A stretch of DNA of 42,094 nucleotides from Bacteroidales bacterium. GTDB lineage: Bacteria > Bacteroidota > Bacteroidia > Bacteroidales > PUMT01. Of this stretch, positions 19,931-30,011 are shown in pieces (the first letter of the stretch is position 1; every line of letters starts with the position of its first letter). The DNA lies in NCBI GenBank assembly GCA_007133565.1, contig SLMM01000168.1, forward strand, positions 1 to 42,094, in the 5' to 3' direction. Both the position numbers and the translations under genes were made by a program. The notes below the pieces were generated by a model, which was given only the letters and a program-made list of their open reading frames with translations, did no database searches and had not been told where the DNA came from.

Positions 19931-20944
19931 TTGAAAGGAGATAAGAGCAACAACCCCCTTACCAGATTTACGTTTCAAACACTATCATTCCTGGGTTTTC
20001 TGTTAGTTCTTGGAGTTGTAATCCAGCTATTCAGTTTTTTCAGGGCTGATACCGGTTACCCGGGGAAAGGCGGTTTTGAAAGTAATTATGCTATTTATGC
20101 CCTGGAAATACCGGAAAGTATGGAACTTTTCGGCGAACCGGTCCCTTTGCAATATTTTGATGTATGGGAGAGTTTTGACAGGGAGTTGCTTGTAAACACC
20201 TACTGGCAATCCCAAACCCTCATCTTCATCAAGCGGGCTAACCGTTATTTCCCTCTTATTGAGCCCATACTCAAAGAATACGGCATACCTGACGATTTCA
20301 AGTACCTTGCTCTTGCCGAGAGCGGGCTGACCAATGCAATCTCTCCGGCCAACGCAGTGGGTTACTGGCAATTCCTGCGTGGAACAGCAAGGGATTACGG
20401 CCTGGAGGTAACCGACGAGGTGGATGAAAGATACCATCTTGAAAGATCGACGGAAGCTGCTTGCAGGTTTCTGCTTGAGTCATATACGCGTTACGGCAGC
20501 TGGACAATGGCGGCAGCAAGTTACAACGCCGGGCGCAGGGGTATAAATAACCAGATAAACATCCAGAAAGAGCATGATTATTATAATCTTTTGCTGAACG
20601 AAGAGACCCAGCGATATATCTTCAGGATCCTTGCCATAAAAACAATCCTTGAAAACCCTTCCGCATATGGTTTCCACCTCAGGGATACTGATCTTTACCC
20701 CCCTGTTGAATGGTTTGAAGTACAAGTTGACTCGCAGGTAACGGACTTCGCCGATTTTGCCAGGGAATTCAATACGAATTATAAGATCCTCAAATACCTG
20801 AATCCGTGGCTTCGGCGTCCCTATTTGACCAACCGCAGTGCAAAAAGTTACGGTATAAGACTTCCTGCTGAAAATGCCCGCCTCAGATCCTTCTATTTTG
20901 ACATTGATGCACCGGATGGAGAAAATGACGGTGACAACAGTTAA
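19931..20944 (+). CDS. Membrane-anchored lytic transglycosylase (SLT/MltD-like)
   Basis: 337 aa; N-terminal TM; FKYLALAESGLTNAISPANAVGYWQFLRGTARDYGLEV...MAAASYNAGRRGI is the goose-type/SLT catalytic fold. TTG start. Confidence 0.9.
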   Translation: MKGDKSNNPLTRFTFQTLSFLGFLLVLGVVIQLFSFFRADTGYPGKGGFESNYAIYALEIPESMELFGEPVPLQYFDVWESFDRELLVNTYWQSQTLIFIKRANRYFPLIEPILKEYGIPDDFKYLALAESGLTNAISPANAVGYWQFLRGTARDYGLEVTDEVDERYHLERSTEAACRFLLESYTRYGSWTMAAASYNAGRRGINNQINIQKEHDYYNLLLNEETQRYIFRILAIKTILENPSAYGFHLRDTDLYPPVEWFEVQVDSQVTDFADFAREFNTNYKILKYLNPWLRRPYLTNRSAKSYGIRLPAENARLRSFYFDIDAPDGENDGDNS

Positions 20945-23828
20945 CTCAATATCTAACTGTCACAATTTGGGAAAAGAATGTATATATGGTAATGGCAACG
21001 GATCGGGCACAATCCGGGTACTGGGAGCAAGGGTGCATAACCTCAAAAACATTGATGTAACGGTTCCCCGAAACAGCCTGGTTGTTATAACCGGTCTGAG
21101 CGGTAGCGGAAAATCATCGCTGGCATTTGACACCATTTATGCTGAGGGTCAGAGAAGATACATGGAAACAATGTCTGCCTATGCAAGGCAGTTTATTGGC
21201 AATATGGAAAGGCCCGACGTCGACAAGATAACTGGGCTCAGCCCCGTAATTGCCATTGAACAGAAAACCGGCAGTAAAAATCCCCGGTCCACAGTTGGAA
21301 CCATTACAGAGATATATGACTTTCTGCGGCTGCTTTATGCACGCGCCGGCATTGCTTACTCTTCGGTAACCGGTGAAGAAATGGTCAGGTACACTGACGA
21401 GCAGATCATCAGGCTGATAACCGCTAACTATGAAAACAGAAAAATTGTGGTGCTGGCACCGGTGGTAAAAGGAAGAAAAGGGCACTATAAAGAGCTTTTC
21501 GAACAGATACGCAAAAAGGGGTTCCTTTATGCAAGGGTAAACGGTGAGATAAAAGAGCTGAAGCCCGGAATGCGTGTAGACAGGTATAAAACACATCATA
21601 TAGAGATTGTAATTGATAAACTTGCGGTAAATTCCGGCGACAGGCAGCGAATTGCCGGAACGATCCGCACCGCCATGCATCATGGTAAAAACATAATTAT
21701 GATCATGGATGCAGAGAGCGGAGATACAAGGTATTTCAGCAAACAACTGATGTGCCCGACATCGGGAATATCCTACAATGAACCTGCCCCTCACACTTTT
21801 TCATTCAATTCGCCCAGGGGTGCATGCAGCAGATGCGGAGGACTGGGCAAAGTGGCTGAAATGGACATTGACAAGATCATACCCAAACCTGAAATATCAA
21901 TACGCAAAGGAGGAATAGAACCACTGGGAACATACAGGAACTCACTTATCTTCTGGCAACTTGAGGCAATCGCCGCGAAGTACGGATTTACACTGAACAC
22001 CCCGCTGGGTGAGATCCCGGAAGAAGCTCTTAATGTCATTCTTTACGGTTCAGAGGAATCATTCAAGCTGCTCCATTCACCCCTGGGTTCATCATCAAAC
22101 TATTTTATGAGTTTTGAAGGGGTTATGAACTTTATTGCTAACCGGCGGGACAACGGAAATGGGGGAAAAAGGGATAAATGGGCCGACCAGTATGTAAAAA
22201 AGACTACCTGTCCGTCCTGCAACGGTACAAGGCTGCATAATGAAGCACTGTTCTTCAGTATAGCAGGTAAGAATATAGCCGAACTTGCTGCAATGGATAT
22301 GGGAGACCTTGACGGGTGGTTTGCTTCAATTGAAGGATCGCTGAGCGATAAACAAAAAAAGATATCTGCGGAAGTTATAAAGGAAATAAGAACCAGGCTT
22401 GGTTTTCTGCTAAGCGTAGGCCTGGATTACCTTTCACTTAACCGTGATTCCGCCAGTCTGTCCGGCGGAGAAAGCCAGCGTATCAGGCTGGCTACACAGG
22501 TTGGTTCACAATTGGTAAATGTACTGTATATACTGGATGAACCCAGTATCGGGCTTCACCAGACAGACAACCGTAAGCTGATTGATTCTTTGAAGGAACT
22601 AAGGAATAAAGGTAATTCGGTAATTGTGGTCGAACACGACAGGGATATGATAGAATCTGCTGATTATGTAATAGATATGGGACCAAGGGCAGGAAGAAAA
22701 GGGGGAGAAATCGTTGCATACGGCAGCCCCGCCGATATCAGCATGGCAGAGACACTAACAGGCTGCTATCTTTCCAACAGAAGAGATATTGAACTGCCTT
22801 TATCGAGGCGGAATGGAAATGGAAATTATATCCGGATAACAGGTGCATCCGGAAACAACCTTAAGAACATAGATGTAAGGATACCTCTCGGTAAATTCAT
22901 TTGCATAACGGGGGTCTCAGGAAGTGGAAAATCCAGTCTTATTAAAGAGACACTTCAGCCATACATGAGCAGGCATTTCTACAGATCGCTGAAGGAACCC
23001 CTGCCATGCGAAGGAATTGAAGGGATTGAGAACACAGATAAGATCATTGAAGTGGACCAGTCTCCCATAGGAAGGACACCCAGGTCAAACCCGGCCACGT
23101 ACACCGGCGTTTTTTCTGATATCAGGAAATTGTTTGAACAGACCCCGGAAGCAAAAATCCGGGCCTGGAAAGCCGGGAGGTTTTCATTCAATGTCAGGGG
23201 TGGCAGGTGTGAAACATGCAGGGGGGCGGGCGTCCAGACCATTGAAATGAATTTCCTGCCAGATGTTTACGTATTGTGCAAAGATTGCAATGGGAAAAGA
23301 TACAACAGGGAAACCCTGGAGGTCAAATATAAAGGCAAATCGATAAGCGACGTACTTGAAATGACAATCAACCAGGCGTCTGAGTTATTTGAAAAGATAC
23401 CATCTATTCACCGTAAACTAAGCACACTGCTAAAAGTTGGAATGGGATACGTTAAACTCGGGCAGGCATCTACAACACTTTCAGGAGGTGAAGCGCAAAG
23501 AGTTAAGCTTGCTGCCGAACTATCCAGAAAAGATACCGGTAAAACACTGTATATACTGGATGAGCCGACAACAGGACTCCATTTTGAGGATATAAGAGTG
23601 TTGCTCAAGGTTCTCAACACATTAGCCGACAAGGGAAACACAGTGATCGTAATTGAACACAACATTGATGTGATCAAGGTAGCAGACCACATAATCGATA
23701 TGGGCCCCCGGGGAGGAAGGGATGGCGGTGAAATTACAGCTTCGGGAACACCAGAGGAAGTCGCAGGTGACAGCCGCAGCCTTACCGGAAAATGCCTTAG
23801 GCCGGCACTTTTTAAAGAAACAGTTTGA
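20916..23828 (+). CDS. uvrA: Excinuclease ABC subunit UvrA
   Basis: [57 protein letters not shown]; two ABC signatures ([26 protein letters not shown]); zinc-binding Cys clusters ([40 protein letters not shown]). Start likely 20916 or 20925, overlapping the upstream CDS. Confidence 0.97.
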   Translation: MEKMTVTTVNSISNCHNLGKECIYGNGNGSGTIRVLGARVHNLKNIDVTVPRNSLVVITGLSGSGKSSLAFDTIYAEGQRRYMETMSAYARQFIGNMERPDVDKITGLSPVIAIEQKTGSKNPRSTVGTITEIYDFLRLLYARAGIAYSSVTGEEMVRYTDEQIIRLITANYENRKIVVLAPVVKGRKGHYKELFEQIRKKGFLYARVNGEIKELKPGMRVDRYKTHHIEIVIDKLAVNSGDRQRIAGTIRTAMHHGKNIIMIMDAESGDTRYFSKQLMCPTSGISYNEPAPHTFSFNSPRGACSRCGGLGKVAEMDIDKIIPKPEISIRKGGIEPLGTYRNSLIFWQLEAIAAKYGFTLNTPLGEIPEEALNVILYGSEESFKLLHSPLGSSSNYFMSFEGVMNFIANRRDNGNGGKRDKWADQYVKKTTCPSCNGTRLHNEALFFSIAGKNIAELAAMDMGDLDGWFASIEGSLSDKQKKISAEVIKEIRTRLGFLLSVGLDYLSLNRDSASLSGGESQRIRLATQVGSQLVNVLYILDEPSIGLHQTDNRKLIDSLKELRNKGNSVIVVEHDRDMIESADYVIDMGPRAGRKGGEIVAYGSPADISMAETLTGCYLSNRRDIELPLSRRNGNGNYIRITGASGNNLKNIDVRIPLGKFICITGVSGSGKSSLIKETLQPYMSRHFYRSLKEPLPCEGIEGIENTDKIIEVDQSPIGRTPRSNPATYTGVFSDIRKLFEQTPEAKIRAWKAGRFSFNVRGGRCETCRGAGVQTIEMNFLPDVYVLCKDCNGKRYNRETLEVKYKGKSISDVLEMTINQASELFEKIPSIHRKLSTLLKVGMGYVKLGQASTTLSGGEAQRVKLAAELSRKDTGKTLYILDEPTTGLHFEDIRVLLKVLNTLADKGNTVIVIEHNIDVIKVADHIIDMGPRGGRDGGEITASGTPEEVAGDSRSLTGKCLRPALFKETV

Positions 23829-23863
23829 CATATAAATAAGAAATTAGTAAAACAATAATTATC

Positions 23864-24574
23864 ATGATGGCAGAAGAAGAAAGAATTAAAAGTGCTTTCG
23901 CAGAAAAAGACTGGAACGAAATAAAAACATTCGATTCATGGACAATATTCAAGGTAATGGCCGAATTTGTCGAAGGGTTTGAGAAAATGAGCAAAATAGG
24001 CCCCTGCGTATCAATATTCGGTTCGGCAAGGACCTCGCCCGGAAACAAATATTTCAAACTGGCCGAAGAGATTGCCTTCAAGCTCACACAGTCAGGGTAT
24101 GGAGTCATAACAGGGGGTGGGCCCGGTATAATGGAGGCAGCCAATATGGGGGCCAGGAAAGGAGGAGGAAAGTCAGTGGGCCTGAATATTGACCTCCCGC
24201 ACGAACAGGGCGCCAACATGTTTATCGACAGTGACAAGCTGATCACATTCAATCACTTCTTTGTGCGAAAAGTCATGTTCGTAAAATATGCACAGGGCTT
24301 TATCGTTCTTCCCGGTGGTTTTGGAACCTTTGATGAACTTTTTGAAGCCATCACGCTGATTCAGACAGAGAAGATCGGTAAGTTTCCGATCATCCTTGCA
24401 GGAAGAAATTACTGGAAGGGGCTGATTGACTGGATAAAAGAAGTTATGCTCGAAGAGGAGAAATACATCAGTCCGGGAGACATGGAGTTCTTTTCGATTA
24501 TTGATACTGCAGACGAGGCTGTTGAAAAAATCAACAGCTTCTACTCAAAATACCTGCTCAGCCCCAACTTCTGA
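23864..24574 (+). CDS. LOG-family (TIGR00730-type) protein, putative cytokinin riboside 5'-monophosphate phosphoribohydrolase
   Basis: 236 aa; SIFGSARTSPGNKYF, VITGGGPGIMEAANMGA, LPGGFGTFDELFEAITLIQT (PGGxGTxxE motif). Confidence 0.92.
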   Translation: MMAEEERIKSAFAEKDWNEIKTFDSWTIFKVMAEFVEGFEKMSKIGPCVSIFGSARTSPGNKYFKLAEEIAFKLTQSGYGVITGGGPGIMEAANMGARKGGGKSVGLNIDLPHEQGANMFIDSDKLITFNHFFVRKVMFVKYAQGFIVLPGGFGTFDELFEAITLIQTEKIGKFPIILAGRNYWKGLIDWIKEVMLEEEKYISPGDMEFFSIIDTADEAVEKINSFYSKYLLSPNF

Positions 24575-24600
24575 CAACCCTGTATTTGTTTGATATATCC

Positions 24601-24690
24601 GTGTAAATCAGACCTTTCAGTCATTCCCGCTGGGAATACCCTGAAATACTGTTACGGCCATGCTTAAACGTGAAACGGTGCATTTTACAC
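24601..24690 (+). other. Candidate structured intergenic RNA element (possible three-way junction)
   Basis: Closing arms GTGTAAA (24601-24607)/TTTACAC (24684-24690); hairpin TTTCAG-TC-ATTCCC-GCT-GGGAAT-ACC-CTGAAA (24615-24646); weaker arm GTTACG...CGT-GA-AAC (24651-24676). Found by hand. Confidence 0.35.
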
Positions 24691-24802
24691 TGTTAGCACA
24701 TAGCCGCAAACATCTCCTGTTGATATTTTGTTAATATTTGATTATAAGGGAATTACTGTCTAATCATTTTTTTTTCAGAAATTTATCGCAAATTGATTAG
24801 GA

Positions 24803-25795
24803 ATGTTCAAATACATCATCTTTGCGGTAACTCTGAATGTAATTCTGTTCCTGGGCTATTTTACAAAAGAGGATGTTTCTCTCTATATCGGGGCACCCGC
24901 ATCTGCCGAAGCCGGATCAACCATAGATATTGAGCTGGAACTCCATAAGTCCGCCATTTCCGGTTTTGCCCGGTTCCATCAGGAATTGCCTCCGGGAATT
25001 TCAGCATCACCGGTATATCCATCAGATGTTAATTTTTCATTCGATGAAAACACCATAAGGATGATCTGGCTGAACCTTCCCGGCGATAAAACCTTTTCCG
25101 TACGCTACCGGCTTCATATTCATGAGCGCCTTAAAGGACAATTGAAACTGGACGGCACATTCAGCTACATCGAGAACAATGAGCGTATGACCGCCAGCGC
25201 AGGGGCAATTACTGTTAATATCAACCCCTCTCCTTTTGTAGATGAGAAGCTTATTGTAGATATCAGCGAAGCAGATAAGCTTCTTCCTCCGGCTTTGGTT
25301 CCGGTTCCGGTTCCGGTTACAGAAGCACCGGTTGCAGAAACCCCGGTTACAGAAGCACGGGTTGCAGAAGCACGGGTTACAGAAGCACCGGTTGCAGAAG
25401 CACCGGTTGCAGAAACCCCGGTTGCAAGTCAACTGCCAACAACATTGCCTCCCTCACCTCCGGCCGTAATGCCTGAGCGGACACTGGTACGGCCTCTGGA
25501 GCCGGAGCAGGGCGTATATTACAGGGTTCAACTCGCGGCAGGAAGAAGGCCGGTTGACCCGGAAAGCTATTTCAGAAACATGAGTATCCCTTTTAACATT
25601 CATACCGAAATACATGACGGCTGGTACAAATATTCAATCGGTTCATTCTACGATTACAGGTCGGCCCGGGATCAGAGAGTTAATATCTGGAATACGACTC
25701 CCGTCGGAGACGCCTTTGTTTCAGCCTATAGTGACGGGGTAAGGATAACCGTACAGGAAGCACTGGCCATAGCCAGCCACCGTTGGTACAGATAG
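24803..25795 (+). CDS. Membrane/periplasmic protein with Ig-like N-terminal region, pentapeptide (P/T)VxEA repeat linker and C-terminal SPOR-like segment
   Basis: 330 aa; N-terminal hydrophobic segment; repeat PVTEAPVAETPVTEARVAEARVTEAPVAEAPVAETPVA; C-terminal YYRVQLAAGRRPVDPESYFRNMSIPFNIHTEIHDGWYKYSIGSFYDYRSARDQ. Confidence 0.72.
   Translation: MFKYIIFAVTLNVILFLGYFTKEDVSLYIGAPASAEAGSTIDIELELHKSAISGFARFHQELPPGISASPVYPSDVNFSFDENTIRMIWLNLPGDKTFSVRYRLHIHERLKGQLKLDGTFSYIENNERMTASAGAITVNINPSPFVDEKLIVDISEADKLLPPALVPVPVPVTEAPVAETPVTEARVAEARVTEAPVAEAPVAETPVASQLPTTLPPSPPAVMPERTLVRPLEPEQGVYYRVQLAAGRRPVDPESYFRNMSIPFNIHTEIHDGWYKYSIGSFYDYRSARDQRVNIWNTTPVGDAFVSAYSDGVRITVQEALAIASHRWYR
25316..25428. repeat. 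15-bp tandem repeat, seven full units plus a partial
   Basis: Units GTTACAGAAGCACCG, GTTGCAGAAACCCCG, GTTACAGAAGCACGG, GTTGCAGAAGCACGG, GTTACAGAAGCACCG, GTTGCAGAAGCACCG, GTTGCAGAAACCCCG, then GTTGCAAG. Confidence 0.95.
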
Positions 25796-25913
25796 CCATG
25801 CATGGCCTCCTTGCCCTGTAACAGCCGGAATATATGTCAAATTTCGATTTTTTGTTCATAACTTATTATTTTTACCAATGTTGTAACCACTAACCCTGTA
25901 ATATAAGCAGGTC

Positions 25914-27290
25914 ATGAGGATCGTTAATTCTCTCATTATTTCGATAATAATCGCAGCCTTGTTCCCGGCAATACTCTTCTGCCAGGTTGATGAAGAGGAT
26001 GAATTCGATCGTCTCCTGCGCGATGAGGTTGAGGTGGAAGACCCGGTTTATAAACCGGTAGTGGCCTTCGGTATTGGTTCATTCGGCTACATGGGTGATG
26101 TAACTGATTTTTACGGGGGTCTGTGGAGCAGCCAGCCAGGTTACAAGATAAACATTTCGACCTTTCTGGACAGGCGCCGCAACTACCGACTCAACTTCTT
26201 CATGCTTTATGGCAGGCTTACCGGAAATGAGAGATCATTCACCGATCCGTCGAGAAACCTCAACTTCAGGTCAGAGATTATCAACTTCGGACTGAATTTT
26301 GAATACACCTTCAATCATCTGCTCAGGCCTGGAAGATTGATCACCCCGTTTGTGTCGGCCGGTTTGGAATCATTCCAGTTCAACTCCAAAGCAGACCTTC
26401 TTGATGATGAAGGGAACCCATATAAATACTGGTCAGACGGCACCATCAGGAATGTGGCTGAAAATTCACCCCATGCCCATGAAAGCATTATAGTACAACG
26501 CAATTACGTATATGAAACCGACCTGCGAAGTGCCAACCTTTACGGTATGGGGAATTACCCGCAGTTAGCCTTTGCGATACCGGTAGATTACGGTATAGAC
26601 TTCAGGATAAGCGACCGGGTGAATATGAGGGTGGGCAGTTCAATTCACTTTACATTTACCGATATGATCGACAATATCAGCTCAGGTATTGCAGGAATTG
26701 AAAGTAACAAAAGGAATGACCGTTTTTCTTATTCTTATGTAACATTCCACCTGGATCTTTTTTCAGACCCGGAAACTATAGTGGTGGAAAGGTTGTATGC
26801 CGATGTTGACTTCGACTATACACTTATTGAGGATGAAGACGGCGACGGGGTGTTCGATTTCTGGGACCTCTGCCCCAACACACCTCCGGGTGTGGAAGTT
26901 GACGAGTTCGGATGCCCTGTCGACTCCGATGGCGACGGAGTTCCTGATTACCGCGACCTGGAGCCGAATACCCGACCCGGTGCATTTGTAGATGAACATG
27001 GCAGGGAGATCACTCATGAAAAGCTTGCCGGATTGCTGGGCGAAAGGGATGACGCAGTAGCCAGGAGTGATCTGGATATGCTGGCAACTCTTCCGGCTTA
27101 CCGTTATGATGGACGCCCCCTGAGAAGCTATGATGGAATACCTCAGAAATTCAGGTCGCTGGACGTTGATGGAGATGGATTTATTTCATTTGAAGAGCTT
27201 ATAAGGGCGATTGACCTTTTTTTTGATGGCAAACTTGACCTTACTGCTGAGGATATTTACGAACTTAATGATTTCTTCTTTTCGCAGTAA
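25914..27290 (+). CDS. Outer-membrane-type protein with TSP type-3-like Ca repeats and a C-terminal EF-hand
   Basis: 458 aa; signal peptide; beta-rich N-terminal region; DEDGDGVFDFWDLCPNTPPGVEVDEFGCPVDSDGDGVPDYRDLEPNTRPG; DVDGDGFISFEEL EF-hand loop. Confidence 0.78.
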   Translation: MRIVNSLIISIIIAALFPAILFCQVDEEDEFDRLLRDEVEVEDPVYKPVVAFGIGSFGYMGDVTDFYGGLWSSQPGYKINISTFLDRRRNYRLNFFMLYGRLTGNERSFTDPSRNLNFRSEIINFGLNFEYTFNHLLRPGRLITPFVSAGLESFQFNSKADLLDDEGNPYKYWSDGTIRNVAENSPHAHESIIVQRNYVYETDLRSANLYGMGNYPQLAFAIPVDYGIDFRISDRVNMRVGSSIHFTFTDMIDNISSGIAGIESNKRNDRFSYSYVTFHLDLFSDPETIVVERLYADVDFDYTLIEDEDGDGVFDFWDLCPNTPPGVEVDEFGCPVDSDGDGVPDYRDLEPNTRPGAFVDEHGREITHEKLAGLLGERDDAVARSDLDMLATLPAYRYDGRPLRSYDGIPQKFRSLDVDGDGFISFEELIRAIDLFFDGKLDLTAEDIYELNDFFFSQ

Positions 27291-27293
27291 CTA

Positions 27294-27755
27294 TCACGAA
27301 CTCCCTGCAAGCCGGTCCATTTCCCTGCTCATATCGCGTTTTTTGATATCCTGCCTTTTGTCATACTCACGCTTTCCCCTTGCAAGGGCAATTTCAAGCT
27401 TGGCAAGGCCACGCTCGTTAATGAAAAGCTTTGTAGCAACAATGGTAAACCCTTTTTCCTGTGATTTCTTTTTAAGCTTCCGAAGCTCACGCCTGTTCAG
27501 AAGGAGTTTTCTGTCTCTCGACGGGTCATGATTGTTATAGCTGCCATGTGTGTATTCTGCAATATTCATACCGCTTACCCAGAGTTCCTCCCCAACAAAG
27601 AAGCAGTATGCATCAGCCAGGTTTGCCCTGCCTTCTCTGACTGACTTGATCTCGGTGCCGGCCAGGACAATTCCGGCAACAAACTTCTCAGTAAGTTCAA
27701 AGTTAAACGATGCTTTTTTGTTCCGGATATTGATATTGCTTTTTTGCTTACTCAC
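27294..27755 (-). CDS. smpB: SsrA-binding protein SmpB
   Basis: 153 aa; [67 protein letters not shown]. Confidence 0.97.
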   Translation of the reverse strand: MSKQKSNINIRNKKASFNFELTEKFVAGIVLAGTEIKSVREGRANLADAYCFFVGEELWVSGMNIAEYTHGSYNNHDPSRDRKLLLNRRELRKLKKKSQEKGFTIVATKLFINERGLAKLEIALARGKREYDKRQDIKKRDMSREMDRLAGSS

Positions 27756-27766
27756 CTTAGCACAAT

Positions 27767-28873
27767 TTAAGTTATTTTTCGTTTCCTCTCACTGAATCGC
27801 TTAAGGAGCATCTCCGCAGCCGTAAAGCTTGATAAAAGGCCGCTTGCCACCTGCTGCCTGGTTTTTTCCATAAAGGAGGCTACCTCAGGATCATTGTAAA
27901 AGCTTTCCCTTAACTGATGCTCTATGCTCTCATGCATCCAGTAAAGAGACTGGGTAAGACGGTTTTCTCTGAAAAAACCGGTAGAACGTGTAAACTGCAG
28001 ATACTCCCCGATTGCGTTATCTACCATATCAAGCCCTGCGTGTGTATGTGATGAACAGGTGCTTACCCGTGGTATCCAACCTGAAGCTGTGGGGGGAAAA
28101 AGCTGAAGCGCTCCCTTGTACTGTGACCTGGCTGTTTCAGCTTTTTCAATATTGTTGCCGTCAGCCTTGGTTATAACAATCATATCTGCCATCTCCATTA
28201 TACCCCGCTTTATTCCCTGTAGCTCGTCACCGGCTCCCGCAAGCATGAGAAGCAGGAAAAAATCAACCATTGAGTGAACGGCAGTCTCCGACTGGCCCAC
28301 TCCTACTGTCTCTACAATTACAGTGTCAAATCCGGCAGCCTCACATAGAATAATGCTTTCCCTGGTTTTCCGGGCAACACCTCCCAGCGACCCACCCGAT
28401 GGTGATGGTCGTATAAAAGCTGAGGGGTCAGATGAAAGCTCTTCCATCCTCGTCTTGTCACCCAGAATGCTGCCCTTTGATAACCCGCTGCTCGGGTCGA
28501 CGGCGAGGACCGCCACCCTGGATCCTCTTCCGGTAAGCATCTTGCCAAAGCTTTCAATGAATGAACTTTTACCCACACCAGGAACTCCGGTTATGCCTAT
28601 CCTTACCGATTCGCCAGCATGCGGGTTGCATTGTTCCACCAGTTCCCTGGCAATTTCCTGGTCAGCCTGCAATGAACTTTCAATTAGTGTTATCGCACGG
28701 CTCAAAATACTGATATCCCTGTTAAGTATTCCTTCCCTGTATTTCTCAACCGGCATTCTTTTCCTGATCCTGTTTCCCCTCGAAGAATTACCGGCCGACG
28801 GATTAACAGACGGAGGCTGCTCAACTCCCCGGTTTACAGATAAGGCACTTTTATATTTTTCATTTTTACTCAT
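27767..28873 (-). CDS. meaB: MeaB/ArgK-type methylmalonyl-CoA mutase-associated GTPase
   Basis: 368 aa; [68 protein letters not shown]. Confidence 0.94.
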   Translation of the reverse strand: MSKNEKYKSALSVNRGVEQPPSVNPSAGNSSRGNRIRKRMPVEKYREGILNRDISILSRAITLIESSLQADQEIARELVEQCNPHAGESVRIGITGVPGVGKSSFIESFGKMLTGRGSRVAVLAVDPSSGLSKGSILGDKTRMEELSSDPSAFIRPSPSGGSLGGVARKTRESIILCEAAGFDTVIVETVGVGQSETAVHSMVDFFLLLMLAGAGDELQGIKRGIMEMADMIVITKADGNNIEKAETARSQYKGALQLFPPTASGWIPRVSTCSSHTHAGLDMVDNAIGEYLQFTRSTGFFRENRLTQSLYWMHESIEHQLRESFYNDPEVASFMEKTRQQVASGLLSSFTAAEMLLKRFSERKRKIT

Positions 28874-29958
28874 TCTGATACCACTTTTCCTGTAATTCTC
28901 AAAACAACTGACTGGTTATCCGGGTCATTGGTTATGACAATAATGCTCCGGCTCTGCCTTCCCGGCAAACCCTGAGAATCGAATATGACATCAATATTAC
29001 CCGACTCTCCCTGATGAATTAATTTCCTGTCGGCCACCGTTGCAGTGGAGCCACAACCGCTCCTTACCGAACGTATCAGCAGGGCGGACTGCCCCTTGTT
29101 GGTAAACCGGAATTTATGCCTGGCACTTACACCCTGTAGCAGGGTGCCGAAATCATAAACGCTTTCATCGAAATGGATCGATGGAGCTGTTGACCTTTCC
29201 TCATCGGTCATCCCGGAAAAATCCTCGAGTATATTCGCGCTGACATACAATATGTTCCTCCCTGTTGATTTTCCGTTGACCAGAACCCTGATGTTATCGG
29301 TCACTGTACCCCATTCTCCTTTCATGCCGGCATCAAAGCGGACTTCAACTACACCTCTTTCTCCGGGACTGATTTTAGGGGGTTCAGCGCTGAAGGATAA
29401 ATGCGGGGGCACGCCCGAAAATGTTATTTCAAGCTCTTCATCTGTCAGGTTAATGACCCCGACGGTATCGTATGAAACAGTACCGGGAGCTACTCTTCCG
29501 AGAGGTACATGGTTTGACCTTATCCTGAGAGGGCCGATCTCGTGCGGATACATATCCACAGGGGTTTTGTCGGCAGGAATAACCTCGCCAAGCAATCTCA
29601 GTGTGACATTCGAAGGATCACCTGAGGCACTAACCAACACTACCCTGTTAAATCTGCCCGGCATATTACGGGGATCGAACTCCAGGGTAACCGTTCCGGT
29701 TTCTCCGGGTGGCACCGGCCCCCTGGTCCACCCAAGAACCGAAATACCGCCTCCGGCAGACACATTGCCAACCCGGAGAGAATCCCTTCCCCTGTTTTCA
29801 AATAAAAACTCGTGTTGAAGCGGCCCTCCGTCCTCCCTGACCTGTCCGAAATTATGCTGCATGCTTTCAAAATAGATTGAAGAATCGCTATACTGCTCCA
29901 TATCAAAAAAATACAGCACGACAAGCAGGCACAACGCAGTAATCTTCGTCTGAATCAT
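28870..29958 (-). CDS. DUF1573/ASH-like repeat protein (periplasmic or secreted)
   Basis: 362 aa; repeated HNFGQVREDGGPLQHEFLFENRGRDSLRVGNV / VYDFGTLLQGVSARHKFRFTNKGQSALLIRSVRSGCGSTA... pattern. ATGA overlap with meaB. Confidence 0.8.
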   Translation of the reverse strand: MIQTKITALCLLVVLYFFDMEQYSDSSIYFESMQHNFGQVREDGGPLQHEFLFENRGRDSLRVGNVSAGGGISVLGWTRGPVPPGETGTVTLEFDPRNMPGRFNRVVLVSASGDPSNVTLRLLGEVIPADKTPVDMYPHEIGPLRIRSNHVPLGRVAPGTVSYDTVGVINLTDEELEITFSGVPPHLSFSAEPPKISPGERGVVEVRFDAGMKGEWGTVTDNIRVLVNGKSTGRNILYVSANILEDFSGMTDEERSTAPSIHFDESVYDFGTLLQGVSARHKFRFTNKGQSALLIRSVRSGCGSTATVADRKLIHQGESGNIDVIFDSQGLPGRQSRSIIVITNDPDNQSVVLRITGKVVSE

Positions 29959-30011
29959 TATATTTACGTATTGAAAATCATCCGGTCAGGCAAAATTACA
30001 AAAATCAGAAT

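Noticed and set aside
21114-21794. 226-aa minus-strand ORF opposite uvrA
   Set aside because: Antisense shadow of a highly conserved gene; no domain signal.
25037-25432. Minus-strand ORF with striking CNRGFCNRCFCNPCF repeats, resembling a Cys-rich peptide
   Set aside because: Created by the reverse complement of the 15-bp VAEAP/VTEAP tandem repeat; the plus-strand protein is the coherent reading.
29252-29818. 188-aa plus-strand ORF opposite the DUF1573-like gene
   Set aside because: Ser/Thr/Pro-rich shadow ORF; the minus-strand reading has repeat structure, a signal peptide and operon overlap.
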